The notes beneath the pieces were generated by a model. The model was given only the letters and a program-made list of their open reading frames with translations, was not told the origin of the DNA and searched no databases. The translations under genes were made by a program, and so were the position numbers. Of a stretch of 40,184 nucleotides of DNA, positions 22,743 through 31,600 are shown piece by piece. The DNA lies in NCBI GenBank assembly GCA_029975765.1, contig JARKOK010000374.1:1-40184 (forward strand). Reading direction: 5' to 3'. Position 1 is the stretch's first letter. Each line of letters opens with the position of its first letter. This DNA comes from Aggregatilineales bacterium (lineage in GTDB: Bacteria; Chloroflexota; Anaerolineae; Aggregatilineales; Phototrophicaceae).

Positions 22743-25700
22743 ATGTTTAGACCAGTCAGCGCGAAGTTTGATATTCAAAAGCTGGAGAAAGACCAGCTTA
22801 ATTACTGGCGCGAGAAGCGCGTCTTTCAACGTACTACGAGCGAGCGCGAGGGCGCGCCGCGCTATGTCTTCTATGAAGGTCCGCCAACCGCGAATGGTCG
22901 CCCCGGCAGCCATCATGTTCTGGCACGCGCGTTTAAGGATATGTTCCCCCGCTACAAGGTGATGCAGGGTTATTACTGCCTGCGGAATGGTGGGTGGGAC
23001 ACGCACGGACTGCCGGTAGAAATCGAAGTTGAAAAGGAACTCGGCATCCAGAACAAGCGCCAGGTCGAGGAATACGGCATCGCGGCCTTTAACGAAAAAT
23101 GCCGCAACAGCGTGCTGCGCTACCTGACCGACTGGGAGAAACTGACGGAGCGTATCGGCTTCTGGGTTGACCTGGACAACGCTTATGTCACGTTCACCAA
23201 CGATTATATCCAGAGTGTATGGTGGATTCTGAGACAGTTCTGGGATAAGAATCTACTGTACAAGGGGTATAAAGTCGTACCCTATTGCACCCGCTGCGGC
23301 ACGCCGTTGAGCAGCCATGAAGTCGCGCAGGGTTATGAAGACGTGGAAGACCCCAGCGTGCATGTGCGTTTCCCGCTGCGGGAACGCCCCGGCGTCTACT
23401 TCCTGGTATGGACGACGACGCCCTGGACGCTGCCCGGCAACGTCGCTTTAGCCGTCGGCGCGAATGTGGATTACGTTGAGGTGGAAGGCCCCGCGCCGGA
23501 TGGGGAAGGCACTGAACGCCTCATCCTGGCTGAAGCGCGCCTGGACGCGGCTTTGACCAATCGGGAGCAGTATCAGGTCGTCAGCCGCTTGAAGGGCAAA
23601 GACCTGGCCGGACAGCATTATAACCCGCTGTATACCTTCATGCCGGTGGAGCAGGACTACGCTTACGTTGTAACTGGGGATTTCGTCAGCACCGAAGACG
23701 GTACGGGTATCGTGCATATCGCCCCGGCTTTTGGCGCGGATGACCTGAATGTGGGCGAGAAATACGGCTTGCCCGTGCTGCGGACAGTGGCCGCCGATGG
23801 GCATTTTATTGACGCCGTGACGAAGTTCCGGGGGATGTGGTTCAAAGAGGCCGACCCCGACATCACTCGCGATCTGAAAGAGCGCGGCCTGCTGTACAGG
23901 GCCGGGCGTTATGAACACAGTTATCCCTTCTGCTGGCGCTGCAACACGCCGCTGATGTACTTCGCCCGTGATACGTGGTTTATCCGGTCAACGGCTTACC
24001 GCGACAAGATGATCGCGCTGAACCAGACGATCAACTGGGTGCCGGATCACATCAAGAGCGGGCGGTTTGGCAACTGGCTGGACGAACTGAAAGACTGGGC
24101 GCTGGGGCGCGAACGCTTCTGGGGCACGCCGCTGCCGGTATGGGTGGATGATCAGAACGGTGATATGCTGTGCGTGGGCAGCCTGGAAGAACTGAGCCAA
24201 CTGGCCGGGCGCGATCTGTCAGGCATGGATTTACACCGCCCCTATGTGGATGAAATCACCTTCCCGAACCCGAAAGGTACGGGTGGCACGATGCGCCGCG
24301 TGGTGGAATTGATTGACGTGTGGTTCGACAGCGGTTCGATGCCGGTGGCCCAGTGGGGGTATCCGCGCCAGAACCAGCAGATGTTCGAAGAGCAGTACCC
24401 GGCGGACTACATCTGCGAAGCTGTTGACCAGACACGCGGTTGGTTCTACAGCCTGCACGCCATCAGCACGATGCTGTTTGAGCAGGTGAGCTACAAAAAC
24501 GTGATCTGTCTGGGTCACATTCTGGACGCTGATGGTCAGAAGATGTCCAAGAGTAAGGGCAACATCGTTGACCCCTGGGACGTGCTGAACAAACACGGCG
24601 CGGATGCGTTCCGCTGGTATCTGTATACCTCCAGCCCGCCCGGCGAACCGCGCCGCTTTTCGGTTGATCTGGTTGGTGAAGTCGTAAAGGGTTTCTGGAG
24701 TACGCTGTGGAATACTTACAGCTTCTTCGTCACCTACGCCAATCTCGACAACTGGACACCGGACAGCCCACCGCCGCCGGTTGAACAGCGTGATCTGCTG
24801 GATCAGTGGGTGCTGGCGGAACTGCACCAACTGGTGAAGGACGTAACGGAAGCGTATGAAACCTATGACGCCACCGGCGCAACCCGCCCGATTCAGGCGT
24901 TTGTTGAAGAGTTAAGCAACTGGTACGTGCGCCTCAGCCGGCGGCGCTTCTGGAAAAGCGAAAGCGACGACGACAAGCTGGGCGCGTATGCCACGCTGTA
25001 CGAATGCCTGACGACGCTGGCGAAACTGATCGCCCCGGCCACGCCGTTTCTGGCGGAGGCTCTGTACCGCAATCTGGTGGCGGAAGTGGATAAAACCGTG
25101 CCTGACAGCGTGCATCTGGCAGTCTGGCCGGAGTACAATTCGGCGCTGATCAATACGCCGTTGATCGAGGATATGCGGGTGACACAGCGCCTTGTCAGTC
25201 TGGGACTGGCGGCGCGTAACAATGTGGTACTGCCGGATGGCAAAAAGACGGTCATCGGCGTGCGGCAGCCGCTTGCCAGCGCGCAGTTTGCGGTGCGCGA
25301 GGCCGCCGAAAGCGATGTGGTGAGCCGCTACGCCGATCTCATCAGGAGCGAACTCAACGTGAAGCAGGTGAGCGTGCTGGCCGGTGCAGGGTCGGTTATC
25401 AGCTACGTGTTGAATCCACTGCCGAGTTTGCTGGGTAAGAAATTCGGCAAGGACTTCCCGCTGGTACAGCGCACGCTGCGTGAGGGCGCGCAGGCCGATG
25501 TCACCCGCTGGGCGCTGGCGCTGCTCAAGGGAGACAGTGTCACCGTTGAGGTGAACGGTCGCTCGTTTGAGGTCACACCGGAGGAAGTCGAAGTCAAACA
25601 GCAGGCGGCAGCAGGGTTTGCCGTCGCGCAGGATGGCGGTTATCTGGCGGCGGTGGATACAACGCTGACCGAGGAACTGGTGCTGGAAGGGCTGGCGCGG

Positions 25701-25940
25701 GAAGTGGTGCGCCGCGTGCAGACGCTCCGCAAGGATGCGGACTTCAACATCGCGGATACAATTCACATCCGGTATACGGCCAGCGACCGGCTGAACCAGG
25801 CTATCACCCGCTTTAGCGACTATATTCAGGCCGAAACGCTGGGGCAGACGATGGAAGCCGGCGAAGCCAATGATGGTTTCTTCAAGCAGGAGTTCAGCTT
25901 CGATGGTGAAACCCTGTCGCTGGGTGTAAAACGCACATAA
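22743..25940 (+). CDS. ileS: Isoleucyl-tRNA synthetase, type 2, with GSHH in place of the HIGH motif
   Basis: A 1065-residue class I synthetase that charges tRNA-Ile. The length and the motif PPTANGRP...VLARAFKD put it with the eukaryote-like type 2 enzymes. The HIGH signature reads Gly55-Ser56-His57-His58 instead of His-x-Gly-His. The second signature, KMSKS, is intact (600-604). The CP1 editing domain (about 200-400) has the expected LVWTTTPWTLPGNVA start. The anticodon-binding domain and C-terminal region are complete. The ribosome site is GGAG, 10 bases upstream. Type 2 IleRS tolerates mupirocin, and published work on Bacillaceae IleRS2 links a swapped GXHH motif to very high resistance. 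No second ileS is visible here, so this may be the housekeeping copy. Confidence 0.93.
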   Translation: MFRPVSAKFDIQKLEKDQLNYWREKRVFQRTTSEREGAPRYVFYEGPPTANGRPGSHHVLARAFKDMFPRYKVMQGYYCLRNGGWDTHGLPVEIEVEKELGIQNKRQVEEYGIAAFNEKCRNSVLRYLTDWEKLTERIGFWVDLDNAYVTFTNDYIQSVWWILRQFWDKNLLYKGYKVVPYCTRCGTPLSSHEVAQGYEDVEDPSVHVRFPLRERPGVYFLVWTTTPWTLPGNVALAVGANVDYVEVEGPAPDGEGTERLILAEARLDAALTNREQYQVVSRLKGKDLAGQHYNPLYTFMPVEQDYAYVVTGDFVSTEDGTGIVHIAPAFGADDLNVGEKYGLPVLRTVAADGHFIDAVTKFRGMWFKEADPDITRDLKERGLLYRAGRYEHSYPFCWRCNTPLMYFARDTWFIRSTAYRDKMIALNQTINWVPDHIKSGRFGNWLDELKDWALGRERFWGTPLPVWVDDQNGDMLCVGSLEELSQLAGRDLSGMDLHRPYVDEITFPNPKGTGGTMRRVVELIDVWFDSGSMPVAQWGYPRQNQQMFEEQYPADYICEAVDQTRGWFYSLHAISTMLFEQVSYKNVICLGHILDADGQKMSKSKGNIVDPWDVLNKHGADAFRWYLYTSSPPGEPRRFSVDLVGEVVKGFWSTLWNTYSFFVTYANLDNWTPDSPPPPVEQRDLLDQWVLAELHQLVKDVTEAYETYDATGATRPIQAFVEELSNWYVRLSRRRFWKSESDDDKLGAYATLYECLTTLAKLIAPATPFLAEALYRNLVAEVDKTVPDSVHLAVWPEYNSALINTPLIEDMRVTQRLVSLGLAARNNVVLPDGKKTVIGVRQPLASAQFAVREAAESDVVSRYADLIRSELNVKQVSVLAGAGSVISYVLNPLPSLLGKKFGKDFPLVQRTLREGAQADVTRWALALLKGDSVTVEVNGRSFEVTPEEVEVKQQAAAGFAVAQDGGYLAAVDTTLTEELVLEGLAREVVRRVQTLRKDADFNIADTIHIRYTASDRLNQAITRFSDYIQAETLGQTMEAGEANDGFFKQEFSFDGETLSLGVKRT

Positions 25941-25987
25941 GCGGTAGGGCGTGGTCAAAGCCCGGCTTGTACAATTTGACGGCATAA

Positions 25988-26021
25988 AAACAGGACAGCT
26001 TCGGCTGTTCTGTTTGTTTTT
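25988..26021 (+). terminator. Rho-independent terminator of ileS
   Basis: ACAGGACAGC (25990-25999) pairs with GCTGTTCTGT (26004-26013), with one G-U pair and a TTCG tetraloop, followed by TTTGTTTTTGT. It is a textbook terminator 50 bases after the ileS stop. Confidence 0.88.
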
Positions 26022-26113
26022 GTGGGGAATGTTGCAATGATTTAGTCAGAGTCAACAAAGCGTGACAGGCTTCATTGTGCAAAAATAGGTAAACATTTCT
26101 GGCTGCCGGCGAT

Positions 26114-26119
26114 TAGAAT
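26114..26119 (+). promoter_or_regulatory. Possible -10 box of the first pucR-family gene
   Basis: TAGAAT matches the -10 consensus in five of six positions, 18 bases before the first possible start codon. No good -35 is seen 16-18 bases upstream. Further upstream, TTGCAATGA (about 26033) and TCATTGTGCAA (about 26071) form an imperfect inverted repeat that might be an operator, for example for autoregulation. Confidence 0.25.
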
Positions 26120-26137
26120 TACGGGGCATTACACGGA

Positions 26138-27787
26138 ATGGTGATAATGAGTGATAACAACACAACCACGCTGCAAGCCCTGCTGCAATTTGCGCTGCCG
26201 CTGGGTACGACACTGGCCGTCGGCGCGCCGGACGTAAGCATCAACTGGGCGGTGACGGTGCGGGCGCAGCCGCCCGCTTTCCCGGATATTTACGGCGGTG
26301 AGCTGGCGCTGGTTTCGATGGATGTGCTGAAAAGTTATGACAGCCGCATTACGCTGGGGGATGTGATCCGCAGTCTATCGCAGGTGGGCGTTCATGCGGT
26401 GGCCGCCCATGATGATGTATCGGATGTGGCTATGGCTGTCGCCAGCGAATGCCATATCGCGCTGCTGGCGCTGCCGGAAGACAGCAGCCTGACCAAAGTT
26501 GAACGCGCGGTGAATACGCTGATTGTTAATTACACCGCGCAGTTGACACAGCGCGCGATGGAAATTCAGCGGCAGTTGACCCGGCTGGCGGCGGAAAACC
26601 GCGATCTGAACAGCCTGCTGCAAATCGTGGCGCGGGCGACGGCCAAGCCGGTCGTGGTTCACGATGATGCCGGCGTGCTGATGGCACAGGTCTACCCGAA
26701 TGTGTCGCGCCGGGCAGGACTCAGCGGGCGGTCGCTGCTGCAAAGCCTGCCCTACGGCGCATTTCAAAGCTGGCTGGAACGCAGCGCGCCAGAAGCGGAG
26801 GGCGCGATTGTGTCCAGCCCGCTCGGCCATACCACCGTTCTCAAGGTTGAAAAACGGGTGGCTGGTTATCTGTCACTGGTGGACAAAGGCGAACTACTGG
26901 ATGAGTTCGACCGGCTGGTACTGACCACCGGCGCGGATGTCTGCGCGATTGAACTGGCGAAGAACCGCGCGATTGCGTTTGCAGTGGAGCAGGCGCGGGG
27001 TGACTGGGTACAGATGTGGCTGAGCGGCACACCGGCAGACGATGATCTGCTGGCGACACGGGCGCAGCAGGCGGGGTTCGATGTGGGCTGCACGTATCTG
27101 GTGGCGGTGTTTCGCGCGGTGACAAAATCGGGCGCGGCGCTGCCGCTGGACTCACTCATCTCACTGGTGCGGGATGATCTGGCGCGGCGCGGCCTGAACG
27201 GGGCGGTCGGGCAGTATGTAGATGTGATGGTGGGGTTGTATCCGGTTGAAAACCCGGCAAAGCTGGGGCGGGTTCGAGAATTGATCGAGGAGGTTCGCGG
27301 CCAGCTTGCCAGCCGCACCCCCAGCGGCCTGGTGGGGGCCGGCATCAGCCGACCGGCGGCCAGCCTGGCTGGTTTGCGTGATGCCTACCGCGAAGCGAAG
27401 GATGCCCTGAGCATCGCCAACCAGCTTGGCGACCGCGAAGAAACGACCTTCTATGGCGACCTCAAGCTGTTCCAACTGCTGCTGGCGCTGAAGGAACGAA
27501 ATCTTGAACATCTGCGGCGTTTCTATCAGGATACACTGGGCGAACTGGCTGACCACGACGAGCGCAAACAGGGGGATTTAATCCGCACGCTGAACGGCTT
27601 CTTTGAAGCAAACGGCAACCTCGCCAAAGCCGCCGCCGATCTGGATGTTCACCGGAATACGCTGGTTTACCGGCTGGAGCGCATCAGTGAACTGACGGAA
27701 ATGAACCTTGATGATGCCGATAACCGCCTGATTCTGCATCTGGCGCTGAAGGTGCAGCGCGTGCTGGCGACGGTATCCAGGGGATAA
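26138..27787 (+). CDS. PucR-family transcriptional regulator (first paralogue)
   Basis: A 549-residue regulator. Residues about 10-150 match the N-terminal PucR-like ligand/sensor domain (LLQFALPLGTTLAVGAPDV...). The middle (150-330) is a GAF-like/CdaR region with a coiled-coil-like linker (about 133-155). The C-terminus is a PucR helix-turn-helix (HTH_30): LIRTLNGFFEANGNLAKAAADLDVHRNTLVYRLERI (about 480-515). PucR was described as a purine-catabolism activator in Bacillus; relatives respond to varied nitrogen or carbon signals. A second ATG at 26147 is an equally good start. A paralogue of nearly the same length lies on the far side of gltB. Confidence 0.85.
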   Translation: MVIMSDNNTTTLQALLQFALPLGTTLAVGAPDVSINWAVTVRAQPPAFPDIYGGELALVSMDVLKSYDSRITLGDVIRSLSQVGVHAVAAHDDVSDVAMAVASECHIALLALPEDSSLTKVERAVNTLIVNYTAQLTQRAMEIQRQLTRLAAENRDLNSLLQIVARATAKPVVVHDDAGVLMAQVYPNVSRRAGLSGRSLLQSLPYGAFQSWLERSAPEAEGAIVSSPLGHTTVLKVEKRVAGYLSLVDKGELLDEFDRLVLTTGADVCAIELAKNRAIAFAVEQARGDWVQMWLSGTPADDDLLATRAQQAGFDVGCTYLVAVFRAVTKSGAALPLDSLISLVRDDLARRGLNGAVGQYVDVMVGLYPVENPAKLGRVRELIEEVRGQLASRTPSGLVGAGISRPAASLAGLRDAYREAKDALSIANQLGDREETTFYGDLKLFQLLLALKERNLEHLRRFYQDTLGELADHDERKQGDLIRTLNGFFEANGNLAKAAADLDVHRNTLVYRLERISELTEMNLDDADNRLILHLALKVQRVLATVSRG

Positions 27788-27835
27788 TAACGAGTCGTGA
27801 CGTTTGGTACTACCGCAGGCGCCGGGCTTTGTATA

Positions 27836-27847
27836 TATACTGATACT
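27836..27847 (+). promoter_or_regulatory. Possible -10 region for the small zinc-binding-like gene
   Basis: TATACT (27836-27841) and GATACT (27842-27847) lie within GTATATATACTGATACT, in the 93-base spacer after the pucR gene. The -35 regions are GC-rich and poor matches. The GTATATATAC palindrome could also be a protein-binding site. Confidence 0.25.
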
Positions 27848-27880
27848 AACAGCCAGAGCGACGCGCTGAAGGAGGCGTTC

Positions 27881-28213
27881 ATGAGTGTACGAAACGTCCC
27901 AACGCTGATATGTGATGGTTGCGGCTCGGTCATTGACATGGATTTCTACCTCCGCATCCGCCCGACTCACCAAATCGTTGTGCAGCAAAACCCGGCAGCC
28001 TCGCCTGAACGGCATTTCTGCTGCGAAGCCTGTCAGTCCTGGTGGTATGCTCAGTTCCCGGAAGATGGCCCCTGGGGGCCGGCCTGGGATGAACGTGAGT
28101 GGTGGTGTCAGGAGGTCGGGGAGTGCGGCGAGCGCGCGCGGGTTCGCACGGCGCATGATGTGATGCCGCTGGTGGATGTCCACGCGCATTACGACGACCC
28201 GGAGCCTTTATAA
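27881..28213 (+). CDS. Small Cys-rich (zinc-ribbon-like) protein, unknown function
   Basis: A 110-residue protein. Cys11-x2-Cys14 (LICDGCGS) and Cys47-Cys48-x2-Cys51 (FCCEACQSWW) form a probable four-cysteine zinc site. A Trp-rich segment (WWYAQFPEDGPWGPAWDEREWWC) and two further cysteines follow, and the end is acidic with three His. An AAGGAGG ribosome site 6 bases before the ATG fixes the start. It is expressed from its own promoter or by read-through from the pucR gene, and it converges with the next gene. The zinc role is inferred from spacing only. Confidence 0.6.
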   Translation: MSVRNVPTLICDGCGSVIDMDFYLRIRPTHQIVVQQNPAASPERHFCCEACQSWWYAQFPEDGPWGPAWDEREWWCQEVGECGERARVRTAHDVMPLVDVHAHYDDPEPL

Positions 28214-28226
28214 CGATGCAGTGAGT

Positions 28227-28254
28227 GGACGGCCACGTAGTTGCGTGGCCGTCC
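28227..28254. terminator. Stem-loop between convergent genes
   Basis: GGACGGCCACG (28227-28237) and CGTGGCCGTCC (28244-28254) form a perfect 11-base stem with a 6-base loop in the 46-base gap between convergent genes. A T-run is missing on both sides, yet position and strength suggest a shared terminator. Confidence 0.55.
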
Positions 28255-28259
28255 CGAAA

Positions 28260-28478
28260 TCATTGCCCGTTTACATCCCGCGTGAGAACGACGAAGCCAA
28301 TACCGACGTCCTTCAAGTCCTGCGCGCCGGTGCTGCCGCCCGCGCCGAGGTATGTCCAGCCATCGCTGAGCAGTTTGGCGAGTTCCCATTCGGCTTCTGA
28401 CCGGCTGAACACATTTTCACTCTCGTAACCTGGCCCGCGTTCGAGAATGAACGTAATAATCTTCACCTCTTTGGTCAC
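28260..28478 (-). CDS. Small DUF4177-like protein
   Basis: A 72-residue protein with a beta-alpha-beta pattern: KIITFILERG, an amphipathic helix SEAEWELAKLLSDGWTYLGAGG, and a final strand GIGFVVLTRD. The helix and 'DGW..LGAGG' resemble the small DUF4177 family. The start is a GTG fixed by a strong AAGGAGG 4 bases upstream. A perfect TATAAT box lies about 40 bases upstream on the same strand. The function is unknown. Confidence 0.55.
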   Translation of the reverse strand: MTKEVKIITFILERGPGYESENVFSRSEAEWELAKLLSDGWTYLGAGGSTGAQDLKDVGIGFVVLTRDVNGQ

Positions 28479-28517
28479 ATATCCTCCTTAAAACAGGTGA
28501 TGAACGCGATAATCTCT

Positions 28518-28523
28518 ATTATA
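28518..28523 (-). promoter_or_regulatory. -10 box for the DUF4177-like gene
   Basis: A perfect TATAAT on the minus strand, 40 bases before the GTG start. No convincing -35 hexamer lies 16-18 bases upstream. It lies after the gltB stem-loop, so the small gene probably has its own transcript. Confidence 0.4.
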
Positions 28524-28553
28524 ACCGTTTCATGGCATGGTACATCGAATCAA

Positions 28554-28578
28554 CAGGGGCGAACCTCGTTCGCCCCTG
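28554..28578 (-). terminator. Stem-loop after gltB
   Basis: CAGGGGCGAAC (28554-28564) and GTTCGCCCCTG (28568-28578) form a perfect 11-base stem with a 3-base loop, 33 bases after the gltB stop. On the minus strand only TTGATTC follows, so the T-run is weak. Confidence 0.55.
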
Positions 28579-28610
28579 CGTCTGACAACCCTCAAACCCG
28601 GAATCGGTGA

Positions 28611-31600
28611 TCAATTCTTCCGTACCGGTGGCGCAAGTTTTACGAAGTGCGCCTGCGGCTGCGCCAGCAGGCCGTAGAGGTGCTGCGCTTCATCGGCCTG
28701 ATTATTGTTCTCCAGGGTCTGAATGTAGACTTTGAGCAGTTCCGCGACATCAGCGATGCCCTGCGCGTCCAGCGGGAAAATCTCAATCGTGGCGCCCGCC
28801 GCAATCCGCCGTTTGATCGCTTCAACGGTCAGATTCATCTCCGGCTGAATGCGCTGGTAGATGACACCGCCGGACATGCCTGCGCCCAGCCAGGGTCCAG
28901 GGTCGCCCAGGATGATGACGCGACCAGAGGTCATGTACTCGCAGGCGTAACCTTTCAGATTGGACCGCGCGGCCAGTCCGCCGAGTTCATCATGCAGCGG
29001 TTCCCGCACTTCGCCGCCGAAGACAATATCCGCGCCGCTGAGACGGATGCAGGCGCGGGTATCCGCGTTGCCCTGCACGATAAACAGGCCGCCCTGCGCG
29101 CCGTAAGCGAAGCTTTTGCCGACCGAACCATCAAGGCGCTGGCCGTTGTGGTTCAGCCCTTTTAGCACCGTCACGCGCCCGCCGCGCGCGCACTTTGCCA
29201 CGCCATCCTGCGCGCCGCCTTCCACCAGCACTTCCAGCGGCGCGTCTATAAAGGCCGCCAGCCCGTTGCCGGGGATGGCGGAGTTGCTGAAGTTCAGATG
29301 CACCGCATCAATCAGGTCTGCATTCGGAAAATCGCCGCGTTTGAGCGCGCCGGATAAATGGGTGCCCAGCGCGCGATCCATCGCCATCACCTGTTCGTCT
29401 TCGTAGGTCAGTTCCGTGTCGCCGCGCGCAGCGTGGTCGGCGATGATCGCCGTGATCTGCTTGCTCAGAGTGTTGCGCGGGCGCGTCAGGCGGCGGCCAA
29501 CGCCGACCTGCAAACCGGGTTTCTGATTCTGTGGGGCGCGCCGGAGCAGGGGAGTCAGGTCAATCCGGTCATGGAGGGCGATCTGTTCCAGCAGATCGGC
29601 GCGACCAACAAGGTCCTGGGTGCAGGTGAAACCGAGATGCGCTGTCCAGTTGCGGATGTCTTCCGCCAGCATGTGAAAGACGTTGCAGATACCATGTACG
29701 GCTAGTTCGGGGTCGCGGGGGTCGAAGTGTTTGATACCTTTGTTCAAGGCTTCGTCTTTGGTCTTAATATGGGTGGTGATGCCGACGTGACATGTCCCTT
29801 CATGACATTTACGACAGATGGTACAGCCGACGGCCACCATCGCCAGCGTGCCAAAACCGACACGGTTCGCGCCCAGACACAGCATCTTGACCACGTCGCG
29901 TCCGCTTTTCATGCCGCCGTCGCACCACAGTTCCACATCGTCGCGCAGGCCGCTGTCCGACAGCGCCCGGTGTGCCAGCCACACCCCGATCTCGGCGGGC
30001 AGGCCAACATGCCGCAGTGAGTGCATTCGCGCCGCGCCGGTGCCGCCATCATAGCCGGTGATGTTGATCACGTCCGCGCCGGCCTTTGCCACACCGACGG
30101 CGATCACGCCTACACCCGGCACCACCGGGATTTTGACGGACACTTTTGCGTTGGGATTGGCGGTCTTGAGTTCGTCAATCAACTGCGCCAGGTCTTCGAT
30201 GGAGTACAAATCATGGTTGTTGCTGGGTGAAATCAGGTCCACGCCAGGGCGGGTGTGCCGCGCGGCGGCGACCTGCTCCGTCACTTTGTATCCGGGCAGA
30301 TGCCCGCCTTCGCCGGGTTTTGCGCCCTGGCCGATCTTAATTTCCAGGAAGTCGCACGAATTCAGAAAGCTGATATTCACGCCGAACCGCGCGGAAGCAA
30401 TCTGGTTGCCCCGGTGACGCGGGTAGCGCCCCATGACATCGGCCAGCTCACCGCCTTCACCGTTGATGCACACGATGTTCAGGTGATAGGCAGCTTCCGC
30501 GTAGGCTTTGTAAGCCAGTTCACCCTGCGACCCGAATGACATCGCGCCGATCACCACCGGCATCGAATGATTTTTGATGCGAATATCTACCAGATTGGGG
30601 TCTACGGGTGTCTGGGCAGGCTTCAGACCCAGTACGTGCCGCAGCGCCACCGGCATGTCCCGTTCCAGTTCCAGCATTTCGCGGGTGTACTCATCCAGCG
30701 GCAGTTCGCCATGCGCCACGTCTTCCACTTTTTTCCACATCTTGGGATACAGGCGGTCGGCATTGGCAAGTTTGCCGGCGGTCTGGCCGCGCAGTTCAGC
30801 GGCGCGGGCTTCGGCGTCAGCCTTCAGCGCATCCCATGTCAGGCCGCGACCGTCCGAGCCGAAGTAGTTGGGCGTTCCGAGATAAGCCGCCACGCTGCTG
30901 GTCAGGCCAATCGAACTGAACGAATGGCCGTAGCCGCGCAGTTCGTGACAGCCAATGGTTGAGGTAATCTTCTCCAGTCCGGCGCTGAGGCCCTTCACCA
31001 GCCCGATCATCTGGCTGGTGACCTGTTCGGAAGTTAAGGTCTGCTTCGAGGGACGCGGCGCGAGGCCCAGGGCGACAGCGTAGAGTGCGTAGGGCAGCAC
31101 CGCGTTGGCGCCCAGCGCGATGCACAGCGCCAGATCGTGCAGATCGCGCAGCGCGCCCGACCGCACCACGATGCCGGTCTGGCGGCGCAGGTTGGGGGTG
31201 ACTTCGGCCTGCCGCAGCGCGCGGTCAACCGCCGCCGTGACCAGCAGCGGATCGAGCCACAGGCGCTGGCCGTCAAAGATGTCCGTATCATCCAGTACGA
31301 TACATTGAACCCCGCTCTGAACAGCTTCGACTGCCGCCCATTGCAGGCGGTTGAGAGCACTTTCGATCCCTTCGTCCATAGCGGCGCTGGTTGAGAAGAT
31401 CACCAATCGGTCGCCAAAGTGTTCGATCAGGTCTTCCAGCGTCAGCGTGCCAACGGAGTCGGCGGCGGCGCGCATATCTTCCGGTGCGCCCAGGTCAGGG
31501 TGGCCGCCCAGCAGCAGCGGCGTTTCCAACTGGATGAGGGTATGGCCGCCGTCTGGTGAGCGGTCTACCGGCGGGCGCGCCCCGACCAGCATTCTGGTCG

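Noticed and set aside
24912-25985. 357-codon open frame opposite the ileS 3' end
   Set aside because: Antisense to a conserved enzyme and crossing its terminator; the translation is His/Gln/Arg-rich without known motifs.
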